A stretch of 10,712 nucleotides of DNA. Source: a bacterium. Lineage in GTDB: Bacteria; BMS3Abin14. Positions 5,694-10,712 of this stretch are shown here, piece after piece. Every line of letters starts with the position of its first letter. Position 1 is the first letter of the stretch. The notes under the pieces were generated by a model that worked only from the letters and a program-made list of their open reading frames with translations, was not told where the DNA came from and ran no database searches. The translations under genes were made by a program, and so were the position numbers. The stretch lies in contig CP070719.1 of NCBI GenBank assembly GCA_020350725.1, forward strand, positions 652,864-663,575, given 5' to 3'.

Positions 5694-5959
5694 AGACCGG
5701 CGAGCTCCTCGTCGTGTTCCCCACCACCCACCTGACCCTCAAGGCCGAGCAGGTCCTGAGGGGGGCGGGTATTGCCCACCGGACTATTCTCAAACCCAGG
5801 AAGGTCAGCAGCGACTGCGGTCTGGCGATCCGCCTCCAGTGGGAGGACCTGGACAGGGCGGCGGGCATTCTGGAGGAGGCGAAACACCTTCCCGCCACCT
5901 TCTACCGGTCCGAGGAGGGCCAGTGGAGCCAGATCCGCATGCTGGGTGCTCCGGAGTGA
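5690..5959 (+). CDS. DUF3343 putative Se/S carrier-like protein
   Basis: This 89-residue protein matches the DUF3343 (putative Se/S carrier-like) family in length and in its key segment: a beta strand (ELLVVFPTTH), a helix with a conserved Lys-Ala-Glu, then a basic stretch and S-S-D-C-G-L-A-I-R with C43. C43 is the family's invariant cysteine and the presumed site that would hold persulfide or perselenide sulfur/selenium. The fold resembles a small ferredoxin-like or TusA-like carrier. The ATG start sits in the desulfurase stop (ATGA), an arrangement suggesting direct handover from the desulfurase. Family function is not proven by experiment as far as I know; the name rests on genomic association with selenium genes. 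It is the last gene of the five-gene unit, and repeat DNA begins right after its stop. Confidence 0.88.
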   Translation: MKTGELLVVFPTTHLTLKAEQVLRGAGIAHRTILKPRKVSSDCGLAIRLQWEDLDRAAGILEEAKHLPATFYRSEEGQWSQIRMLGAPE

Positions 5960-5979
5960 AGGGACGGGGGGGGGAAATG

Positions 5980-6007
5980 AGTCCAGAGTCCAGAGGCCAG
6001 GGTCCAG
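5980..6007 (+). repeat. AGTCCAG heptad array, copy C
   Basis: AGTCCAG twice, AGGCCAG and GGTCCAG, four units without gaps, beginning 20 bases after the DUF3343 stop. Confidence 0.85.
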
Positions 6008-6076
6008 AGGGAGGACGGAGACGCGGGGACACGAGGGGGTGAGGGGGAGATAGGGCGAGGGGGCGAACAAGCGGCT

Positions 6077-6110
6077 GTCATTGCGAACCAGGACTCAGGT
6101 GAAGCAATCT
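6077..6110 (+). repeat. 34-bp constant-arm element, copy C
   Basis: Arms are identical to copies A and B; the core CAGGACTCAG is the most divergent. The preceding GGGGGCGAACAAGCGG matches copy A, so identity extends well outside the 34 bp on the left. Confidence 0.8.
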
Positions 6111-6115
6111 GTGAC

Positions 6116-6209
6116 TGTGAACTGTGAACCAGTCTTTTCGAATCACTAATTACGAATCACAAATCACGGCTCTTTCCAAACCGTGAACTGGAAACTGTAA
6201 ACTGTGAAC
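6116..6209 (+). repeat. Paired heptad arrays, copy C1
   Basis: TGTGAAC twice (6116-6129), a different linker (CAGTCTTTTCG), then AATCACT, AATTACG, AATCACA and AATCACG (6141-6168). GCTCTTTCCAAAC, CGTGAAC, TGGAAAC, TGTAAAC and TGTGAAC (6182-6209) follow. The stretch from AATCAC through GCTCTTT to GTGAACTG closely matches spacer A (about 254-290). Confidence 0.85.
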
Positions 6210-6217
6210 CATTTTTT

Positions 6218-6271
6218 GGACTTTGGACTTTGGATTGATCACTAATCTCTAATTTCTAATGCTCTAATGTT
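6218..6271 (+). repeat. GGACTTT heptads followed by CTAATNT units
   Basis: GGACTTT twice and GGATTGA (6218-6238) match the 304-331 module. CTAATCT, CTAATTT, CTAATGCT and CTAATGTT (6242-6271) are a further motif family of period 7-8, seen only here. Confidence 0.75.
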
Positions 6272-6283
6272 CTGCTTTTCAGC

Positions 6284-6389
6284 TGTGAACCGTGAACCGG
6301 GAACTGGGAACTGGAATTTACGAATCACGAGTCACTAATCACGAATCACGGCGGTCTCAACTGTGAACCGGGAACCGGGAACTGTGAAC
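6284..6389 (+). repeat. Paired heptad arrays, copy C2
   Basis: TGTGAAC, CGTGAAC, CGGGAAC and TGGGAAC (6284-6311), linker TGGAATTTAC (6312-6321), AATCACG, AGTCACT and AATCACG twice (6323-6350). Then GCGGTCTCAAC, TGTGAAC, CGGGAAC twice and TGTGAAC (6362-6389). Linker and unit count match copy A. Confidence 0.85.
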
Positions 6390-6413
6390 TGTATTTAATA
6401 TAAGGATTTCGAT

Positions 6414-7361
6414 TTGCGCATCTACGGCAACCTCGATGAGATCCACGGTCGCGAACGGGGCTGTGTCGCGGCCGTCGGCAACTTTGACGGTGTCCACCTG
6501 GGGCACGGGGCCATCCTCAAGCAGGCCGCCGCCAACGCCGCTGCCAGAGGGGTTCCCGGCCTGGTCATGACCTTCAGCGTTCATCCCGCCAACCGGCTCA
6601 GACCGCACAGCGCTCCGAGAATCATCATGAAAATGGAGGATCGGCTGGCCCTCATGGCCCGCGCCGGTATCCAGGCGGCGCTGGTCCTGCCCTTCGACAG
6701 GCGGCTTGCCGGCATGGAGCCGGCAGAGTTCGTCGACGGGGTCCTGATCAACAGCCTGGGCATCACCGAGGTCGTCGCCGGCGAGGAATGGAGGTTCGGT
6801 AAGGATCGGGTCGGTGATATGGACAGCCTGTCTTCCATGGGCCGTGAGCGGGGTTTTTCGGTCACCTCGGTCGGCGCTCAGATGCTTGAGGGGTCTCCGG
6901 TCAGCTCCACGCGCATCAGGGGCGCCCTTCAGGAAGGAGATGTCGGCCTGGCGGAAAAACTCCTCGGACGTCCCCACTTCGCCCGGGGCACCGTCGAGCG
7001 GGGGGAGGGCAGGGGAAGGAGGCTCGGGTTCCCAACCGTCAACCTCGCCTGTGAGAGTGTGATCCTCCCTGCCCGGGGGGTCTACGGTGCCGCGTTCGCC
7101 TGCGATGACAGGGTGGGGCCTGCCGCGGTGAATATCGGAAGCCGGCCGACCTTCGGGAGCGGGACGGGAACCGTGGAGGCCCACCTCGTCGGGGTCCGTG
7201 AGGACCTGTACGGCAGGCAGGTGACCATCATCTTTCTGACGAGACTGCGGGACGAAATAGCGTTTCCCGACAGGGGTTCCCTGATCGAACAGATCGCCCG
7301 GGACGTTGAGAGGGCCGAGAAAACCTTCGATCTCTCTCGAATAGGGGAGGTGCCCCTGTGA
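6414..7361 (+). CDS. ribF: Bifunctional riboflavin kinase / FAD synthetase RibF
   Basis: A 315-residue cytosolic enzyme that phosphorylates riboflavin to FMN and adenylates FMN to FAD; length is normal for RibF. The N-terminal FMN adenylyltransferase domain shows GNFDGVHLGH (22-31, nucleotide binding), TFSVHP (53-58), GEEWRFG (123-129) and SSTRIRGAL (164-172). The C-terminal riboflavin kinase domain shows GRRLGFPTVN (201-210), a VYG strand (223-225) and NIGSRPTFG (240-248), with the catalytic glutamate of the kinase domain probably E255. The TTG start at 6414 is preferred because AAGGA (6402-6406) lies at correct spacing and the protein begins exactly where the family does; no upstream ATG exists. 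It sits alone between a repeat spacer and the pilus genes, and no FMN riboswitch was seen before it. Confidence 0.95.
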   Translation: MRIYGNLDEIHGRERGCVAAVGNFDGVHLGHGAILKQAAANAAARGVPGLVMTFSVHPANRLRPHSAPRIIMKMEDRLALMARAGIQAALVLPFDRRLAGMEPAEFVDGVLINSLGITEVVAGEEWRFGKDRVGDMDSLSSMGRERGFSVTSVGAQMLEGSPVSSTRIRGALQEGDVGLAEKLLGRPHFARGTVERGEGRGRRLGFPTVNLACESVILPARGVYGAAFACDDRVGPAAVNIGSRPTFGSGTGTVEAHLVGVREDLYGRQVTIIFLTRLRDEIAFPDRGSLIEQIARDVERAEKTFDLSRIGEVPL

Positions 7362-7368
7362 CTTCCCG

Positions 7369-7393
7369 CCGGGTCCACCGGAGAATTACCCGG
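7369..7393 (+). other. Hairpin after ribF, no T-tract
   Basis: CCGGGT (7369-7374) pairs with ACCCGG (7388-7393) over a 13-base loop, eight bases after the ribF stop. The following bases (ATATCACC) are not a T run, so it is not a standard intrinsic terminator. It could be chance. Confidence 0.25.
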
Positions 7394-7411
7394 ATATCAC
7401 CGCCATGGACC

Positions 7412-7440
7412 TTGACAAATTCGCCCATTGAAAGATAGCC
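7412..7440 (+). promoter_or_regulatory. Possible sigma-70-type promoter before pilB
   Basis: A perfect TTGACA (7412-7417) lies about 70 bases before the pilB start. The matching -10 is weak: GATAGC or ATAGCC at 16-17 bases' spacing, with a better TATAGC only at 23. It is plausible because the 124-base gap holds no gene or repeats. No sigma-54 GG-N10-GC pattern was found. Confidence 0.25.
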
Positions 7441-7467
7441 TATAGCCGCTCGTGGCAGATTCGCCCG

Positions 7468-7474
7468 AAGGAGG
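7468..7474 (+). promoter_or_regulatory. Shine-Dalgarno of pilB
   Basis: AAGGAGG ends 11 bases before ATG 7486. It supports this start and a high translation rate. Confidence 0.7.
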
Positions 7475-7485
7475 AAAAGACCCGC

Positions 7486-9276
7486 ATGTCGGCAGCACGA
7501 CTTGGTGAGATGCTCGTCAGGGCCAAACTGATCGACGAGGAGCAGCTCAAATTGGCCCTGGAGGAGCAGGGGAAATCCGGCGGGCGGTTGGGATACAACC
7601 TCGCCAAGCTGGAGATCCTGAGCGAGGCGGAGATCGTGGCTTTCCTGAGCAAGCAGTACGGGGTGCCTTCGATCAACCTCGCCGAATTCGATATCGATCC
7701 GAACATCATCAAGCTCATTCCCGCCAAAACGGCCAAAAAGTACCAACTCATTCCCGTGAGCCGGACCGGGGGCACCCTGACCCTTGCCATGGCCGACCCG
7801 ACCAACGTCTTCGCGCTGGACGACATCAAGTTCATGACCGGATACAACGTCGAGCCGGTGGTGGCATCCGAGACCGCCATCGAGGACGCCATCATGAAGT
7901 ACTACGAATCGGGCGGGTTCGGAGGCGGCAGGGCGGACATCGACGCCACCGATTTCAACCTGGATGACGTCGACATCGGGGGGTTCGAGGGTGAAATGGA
8001 GGCCGGCGCCATCCTCGATGTGGAGGAATTCGACAATCTGGTTCAGGGGGCGGTGGACGACGTCGAGGTGGTTGAGGATTCCGACGAGGACATCCTGTCC
8101 GGCGAGGTGGAAGCCCCCATCATCAAGCTCGTGAACGGTATCCTGATCAGGGCCTACAAGATGAAGGTGAGCGATATCCACATCGAACCCTACGAGAGGA
8201 TCATGAGGATCCGCTACCGGCTGGACGGTGTGTGCAAGACGATGATGAATCTGCCCCTCAAGATACGCAACGCGGTCATCTCCCGGGTGAAGATCATGTC
8301 CAAGCTGGACATCGCCGAGAGGAGACTTCCCCAGGACGGTCGGATCAAGATGAAGCTGGGACGCAGAGCGGAGGTCGATTTCAGGGTTTCCGTTCTCCCC
8401 ACCCTCTTCGGGGAGAAGATCGTCCTCCGTCTCCTGGACAAATCCAACCTTCAGCTCGACATGACCAAGCTCGGATTCGAGGAGCAGGCTCTCGCCAACT
8501 TCAAGGAGGCCATCCACAAGCCCTTCGGGATGGTCCTGGTTACCGGGCCCACGGGGAGCGGCAAGACGACGACACTCTATTCGGCCCTGGCGGAACTCAA
8601 CAAGGATGACGTCAACATCATGACGGCCGAGGATCCTGTGGAGTTCAACCTCATGGGCATCAACCAGGTGCAGATGCACGACGAGATCGGCCTGAACTTC
8701 GCGGCCGCCCTCAGGTCGTTCCTGAGGCAGGATCCGGACATTATTCTCGTGGGTGAGATCAGGGATTACGAGACGGCCGAGATCGGGATCAAGGCAGCCC
8801 TCACCGGCCATCTCGTCCTGTCGACGCTCCACACCAACGACGCGCCCTCCACTATCAACAGGCTCCTCAATATGGGCGTCGAACCGTTCCTCGTGGCATC
8901 CGCCGTTATCCTCGTGGTGGCCCAGAGGCTCGCCAGGCGGGTATGTGAAGGGTGCAAGAAGGTCCTCGAGGTACCCGAGAAGGCCCTCATCGACGTCGGT
9001 TTCTCCCCCGAAGAGGCCGGGAACATCGTGTGCTACAAGGGCGAGGGATGCAACGCCTGCGGCGGGACCGGATACAAGGGCAGGGTGGCACTCTACGAGG
9101 TCATGACGGTCAACGACGAGATCAAGGAGGTGATCCTCCAGGGAGGGACCACTTTCGAGATCAAGGAAGCGGCGGTCCGTGCCGAGATGAACACCCTGAG
9201 GATGAGCGGCCTAAACAAGATCAAGGAAGGGGTGACCACCATCGAGGAAGTCCTTCGGGTCACCTTCGGCGATTGA
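7486..9276 (+). CDS. pilB: Type IV pilus extension ATPase PilB
   Basis: A 596-residue cytosolic hexameric ATPase of the GspE/PilB family that drives pilin polymerisation at the inner membrane. N-terminal GspE_N/MshEN-type domain (about 1-140); a highly acidic linker (about 145-207); then the secretion ATPase core with Walker A GPTGSGKT (354-361), Asp box including E382, Walker B region DPDIILVGEIRD (416-427, catalytic E424) and His box GHLVLSTLHTNDA (441-453). A four-cysteine zinc site (C487, C490, C522, C525) and GRVALYEVM (532-540) identify PilB/GspE and exclude PilT. PilB is preferred over GspE because pilT follows 90 bases downstream. Length is slightly above the usual ~565 residues owing to the acidic linker. 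Confidence 0.95.
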   Translation: MSAARLGEMLVRAKLIDEEQLKLALEEQGKSGGRLGYNLAKLEILSEAEIVAFLSKQYGVPSINLAEFDIDPNIIKLIPAKTAKKYQLIPVSRTGGTLTLAMADPTNVFALDDIKFMTGYNVEPVVASETAIEDAIMKYYESGGFGGGRADIDATDFNLDDVDIGGFEGEMEAGAILDVEEFDNLVQGAVDDVEVVEDSDEDILSGEVEAPIIKLVNGILIRAYKMKVSDIHIEPYERIMRIRYRLDGVCKTMMNLPLKIRNAVISRVKIMSKLDIAERRLPQDGRIKMKLGRRAEVDFRVSVLPTLFGEKIVLRLLDKSNLQLDMTKLGFEEQALANFKEAIHKPFGMVLVTGPTGSGKTTTLYSALAELNKDDVNIMTAEDPVEFNLMGINQVQMHDEIGLNFAAALRSFLRQDPDIILVGEIRDYETAEIGIKAALTGHLVLSTLHTNDAPSTINRLLNMGVEPFLVASAVILVVAQRLARRVCEGCKKVLEVPEKALIDVGFSPEEAGNIVCYKGEGCNACGGTGYKGRVALYEVMTVNDEIKEVILQGGTTFEIKEAAVRAEMNTLRMSGLNKIKEGVTTIEEVLRVTFGD

Positions 9277-9280
9277 TCGC

Positions 9281-9345
9281 CTGCCGAGAGACGCGTCGGC
9301 GGTGATTCTTAATCGGATCATTCCCATTCCGGCGTCCTCACGCCG
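9281..9345 (+). other. Two small hairpins in the pilB-pilT gap
   Basis: GCCGA (9283-9287) pairs with TCGGC (9296-9300). CGGCGT (9330-9335) pairs with ACGCCG (9340-9345) across a CCTC tetraloop, about 20 bases before the pilT start. Neither has a T-tract. They could tune pilT translation or mRNA processing, or be chance in GC-rich DNA. Confidence 0.25.
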
Positions 9346-9366
9346 CCCCTGAGGGAGAGAGGCCAT

Positions 9367-10515
9367 ATGGAGGGACCGACCAAGAATATGCCCAACCAGA
9401 GTGCGGGCATGGATGAGATGCCCAGCATTCATCAGATGCTCAAGTTCATGGTGGATAACGGGGCCAGCGATCTCCACATCACGCCGGGCACACCGCCCCA
9501 GTTTCGGATCGACGGATCGCTCCGCCCCCTGAACGTTCCCATCCTCACGCCGCCCGTCACCAAGAAGATCGGCTACAGCCTCCTGACGGACGCCCAGAAA
9601 CACAGCTTCGAGGAGGAGAAGGAACTCGATTTCTCCTTCGGGGTCAAGGGCCTTTCACGGTTCAGGGCCAACATGTTCCACACCAGAGGGTCCGTCGGCC
9701 TGGCCATCCGGACGATCCCCTTCGAGATCATGACTTTCCAGCAGCTGGGACTGCCGAAGGTGGTGGAGGATCTGACCAAGAAACCCAAGGGCCTCATTCT
9801 TGTCACTGGCCCGACCGGGAGCGGGAAATCCACCACCCTCGCAGCCATGATCGACCGGATCAACACCAGCAGACACGAACATATCGTCACCGTTGAAGAC
9901 CCCATAGAGTTCCTCCATCCCCACAAGAGCTGCGTCGTCAACCAGAGGGAGGTCGGGGCCGACACCGACTCCTTCAAGAAAGCGCTCAAGTATATCCTCC
10001 GTCAGGATCCCGACATCGTCCTTATCGGGGAGATGCGCGACCTCGAGACCATCGAGGCCGCCCTGACCGTTTCGGAAACCGGCCACCTGGTGTTCGGCAC
10101 CCTTCACACCAACAACTGCGTCCAGACCATCAACCGGATCATCGACGTCTTCCCGCCGTACCAGCAGCCGCAGGTCCGCGCACAGCTCTCCTTCGTCCTT
10201 GAGGGCGTCCTGTCCCAGACCCTCATCCCCAAGAAGGCCGGAGGCAGGATCCTCGGCCTCGAGATCATGATTCCCAACGCGGCCATCAGGAACCTGATCC
10301 GTGAGGACAAGGTCCATCAGATCTACTCCAGCATGCAGGTCGGCCAGACCAAGTTCGGCATGCAGACCATGAACCAGTCTCTCCTCGATCTCTTTCAGAA
10401 GGGGACGATCTCGCTCGAAGAGGTCCTCGGCCGGACGACCAACCCCGAGGAGATGCGCCAGATGCTCGGCCAGGCCGGGGTGGACGCAGGAGCGAAGTTT
10501 GCCTCATCGGAATGA
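9367..10515 (+). CDS. pilT: Type IV pilus retraction ATPase PilT
   Basis: A 382-residue cytosolic hexameric ATPase that depolymerises pili and powers twitching. The PAS-like N-terminal domain starts around residue 20 (SIHQMLKFMVDNGASDLHIT). Walker A is GPTGSGKS (148-155), Asp box VTVEDPIEF (174-182), Walker B region DPDIVLIGEMRD (214-225) and His box GHLVFGTLHTNN (239-250). The PilT-specific AIRNLIRE motif, required for retraction, is at 306-313. There is no zinc tetracysteine, as expected for PilT. About 20 residues precede the usual N terminus; GAGGGAGAGAGG (9351-9362) supports ATG 9367, but in-frame ATGs at 9388, 9409 and 9418 are alternatives. It is probably transcribed with pilB. The inner-membrane pilC often found next is not in the window; repeat spacer D follows. 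Confidence 0.96.
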   Translation: MEGPTKNMPNQSAGMDEMPSIHQMLKFMVDNGASDLHITPGTPPQFRIDGSLRPLNVPILTPPVTKKIGYSLLTDAQKHSFEEEKELDFSFGVKGLSRFRANMFHTRGSVGLAIRTIPFEIMTFQQLGLPKVVEDLTKKPKGLILVTGPTGSGKSTTLAAMIDRINTSRHEHIVTVEDPIEFLHPHKSCVVNQREVGADTDSFKKALKYILRQDPDIVLIGEMRDLETIEAALTVSETGHLVFGTLHTNNCVQTINRIIDVFPPYQQPQVRAQLSFVLEGVLSQTLIPKKAGGRILGLEIMIPNAAIRNLIREDKVHQIYSSMQVGQTKFGMQTMNQSLLDLFQKGTISLEEVLGRTTNPEEMRQMLGQAGVDAGAKFASSE

Positions 10516-10520
10516 GGGGA

Positions 10521-10544
10521 GTCCGGAGGGGGAGAGATCCGGAC
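10521..10544 (+). terminator. Hairpin just after pilT, possible terminator
   Basis: GTCCGGA (10521-10527) pairs perfectly with TCCGGAC (10538-10544) over a 10-base loop, starting six bases after the pilT stop. Position favours a terminator or 3' stabiliser, but no T run follows, so factor-independent termination is doubtful. Confidence 0.3.
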
Positions 10545-10565
10545 GCGGAGACGCGGAGAGAGATG

Positions 10566-10593
10566 AGCCCAGAGTCCAGAGTCCAGCGTCCAG
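10566..10593 (+). repeat. AGTCCAG heptad array, copy D
   Basis: AGCCCAG, AGTCCAG twice and CGTCCAG, four units without gaps, as in copies B and C. Confidence 0.8.
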
Positions 10594-10598
10594 AGGGG

Positions 10599-10619
10599 GC
10601 CCTTCGACAGGCTCAGGGC
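10599..10619 (+). repeat. TTCGACAGGCTC motif with short inverted ends
   Basis: TTCGACAGGCTC is flanked by GCCCT and AGGGC, which can pair. It is the single-copy counterpart of the pair at 2094-2119 and lies at the same relative place, between the AGTCCAG array and the 34-bp element. Confidence 0.6.
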
Positions 10620-10661
10620 AGGCGAAAGGCCGACGCGGAGACGCGGGGAGAAAAAGCGGTT

Positions 10662-10695
10662 GTCATTGCGAACAGGAAACGGCGTGAAGCAATCC
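10662..10695 (+). repeat. 34-bp constant-arm element, copy D
   Basis: Left arm identical to the others; core AGGAAACGGC (one base from copy B); right arm ends AATCC instead of AATCT, the only arm change among the four copies. Confidence 0.8.
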
Positions 10696-10712
10696 ATGAC
10701 TGTGAACAGGGA

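Larger units (their letters stand above)
5960..6413 (+). repeat. Composite repeat-filled spacer, copy C (longest)
   Basis: This 454-base gap has no credible gene on either strand. Order: four AGTCCAG-type heptads (5980-6007), GGACGCG-like and G-rich stretch, lead-in GCGAACAAGCGG, 34-bp element (6077-6110), GTGAAC (6116-6129), AATCAC (6141-6168), GCTCTTTCCAAA, GTGAAC (6182-6209), GGACTTT (6218-6238), CTAATNT units (6242-6271), then a second round of GTGAAC - GGAATTTAC - AATCAC - GTGAAC (6284-6389). It ends in TATTTAATATAAGG just before ribF. The second round suggests an internal duplication of the heptad block. Confidence 0.85.
10516..10712 (+). repeat. Composite repeat-filled spacer, copy D (runs off the window)
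   Basis: No gene is seen in these 197 bases. Order: a hairpin, GACGCGGA octamers (10542-10557), four AGTCCAG-type heptads (10566-10593), a TTCGACAGGCTC motif (10599-10619), more GACGCGG units (10632-10647), lead-in AAGCGG, the 34-bp element (10662-10695) and the first TGTGAAC heptad (10701-10707), where the window ends. The composite repeat very likely continues beyond it. Confidence 0.85.

Noticed and set aside
6284-6413. FMN (RFN) riboswitch before ribF
   Set aside because: The region is GTGAAC/AATCAC heptads. The conserved AGGGGCAGGGTGAAA-type start and the other RFN core segments are not there.
7228-8832. A 534-residue antisense open frame opposite ribF/pilB
   Set aside because: It is a His/Asp/Gly-rich mirror of the PilB coding sequence, with no ribosome site or recognisable motif.

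Overview
The window is GC-rich chromosomal DNA in which every gene reads left to right. The gene set fits a deltaproteobacterium, probably in or near the Desulfuromonadota/Geobacter group. It carries a PqqD / radical SAM-SPASM / SPASM trio matching what TIGRFAMs/NCBI call the GeoRSP system, beside selenium-metabolism-associated genes (a YedE-type membrane protein, a class V cysteine desulfurase and a DUF3343 Se/S-carrier-like protein). Lineage is inferred from family content, not from any search.

Layout. (1) 1-69 may be the last codons of an upstream gene. (2) 362-1944 holds a two-gene unit: a small membrane-anchored TPR-like protein, then a YedE-family transporter starting inside its stop codon (ATGA). 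(3) 2300-5959 holds five genes whose ends all overlap: PqqD-like carrier, radical SAM/SPASM enzyme, SPASM protein without the radical SAM cysteines, cysteine desulfurase, DUF3343 protein. This is the most interesting part: a peptide or protein maturation system built into one translationally coupled unit with sulfur (or selenium) mobilisation. No precursor peptide was found. (4) 6414-7361 encodes the bifunctional flavin enzyme RibF. (5) 7486-10515 encodes the type IV pilus extension ATPase PilB and retraction ATPase PilT.

Four intergenic gaps (70-361, 1945-2299, 5960-6413, 10516-10712) are filled with a composite interspersed repeat. It is built from several unrelated short motifs, nearly all of period 7: AGTCCAG, NGTGAAC, AATCACN and GGAYTTT. 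G-rich octamers, a TTCGACARGCTC motif and a 34-bp element with constant 12-bp arms and a variable 10-bp core are also present. Where they occur, the modules keep much the same order and always the same orientation. Gaps inside transcription units (ribF-pilB, pilB-pilT, and all overlapping junctions) lack them. The NGTGAAC and AATCACN arrays share a GTGA/TCAC core and are joined by a conserved GGAATTTAC linker, so they could fold on each other.

How the genes may work together (inference): YedE may import or handle a sulfur or selenium species. The desulfurase would release S or Se from cysteine or selenocysteine, and DUF3343 might carry it. The PqqD/rSAM/SPASM proteins would modify an unidentified peptide or protein. 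RibF and PilB/PilT look like separate housekeeping and motility functions.
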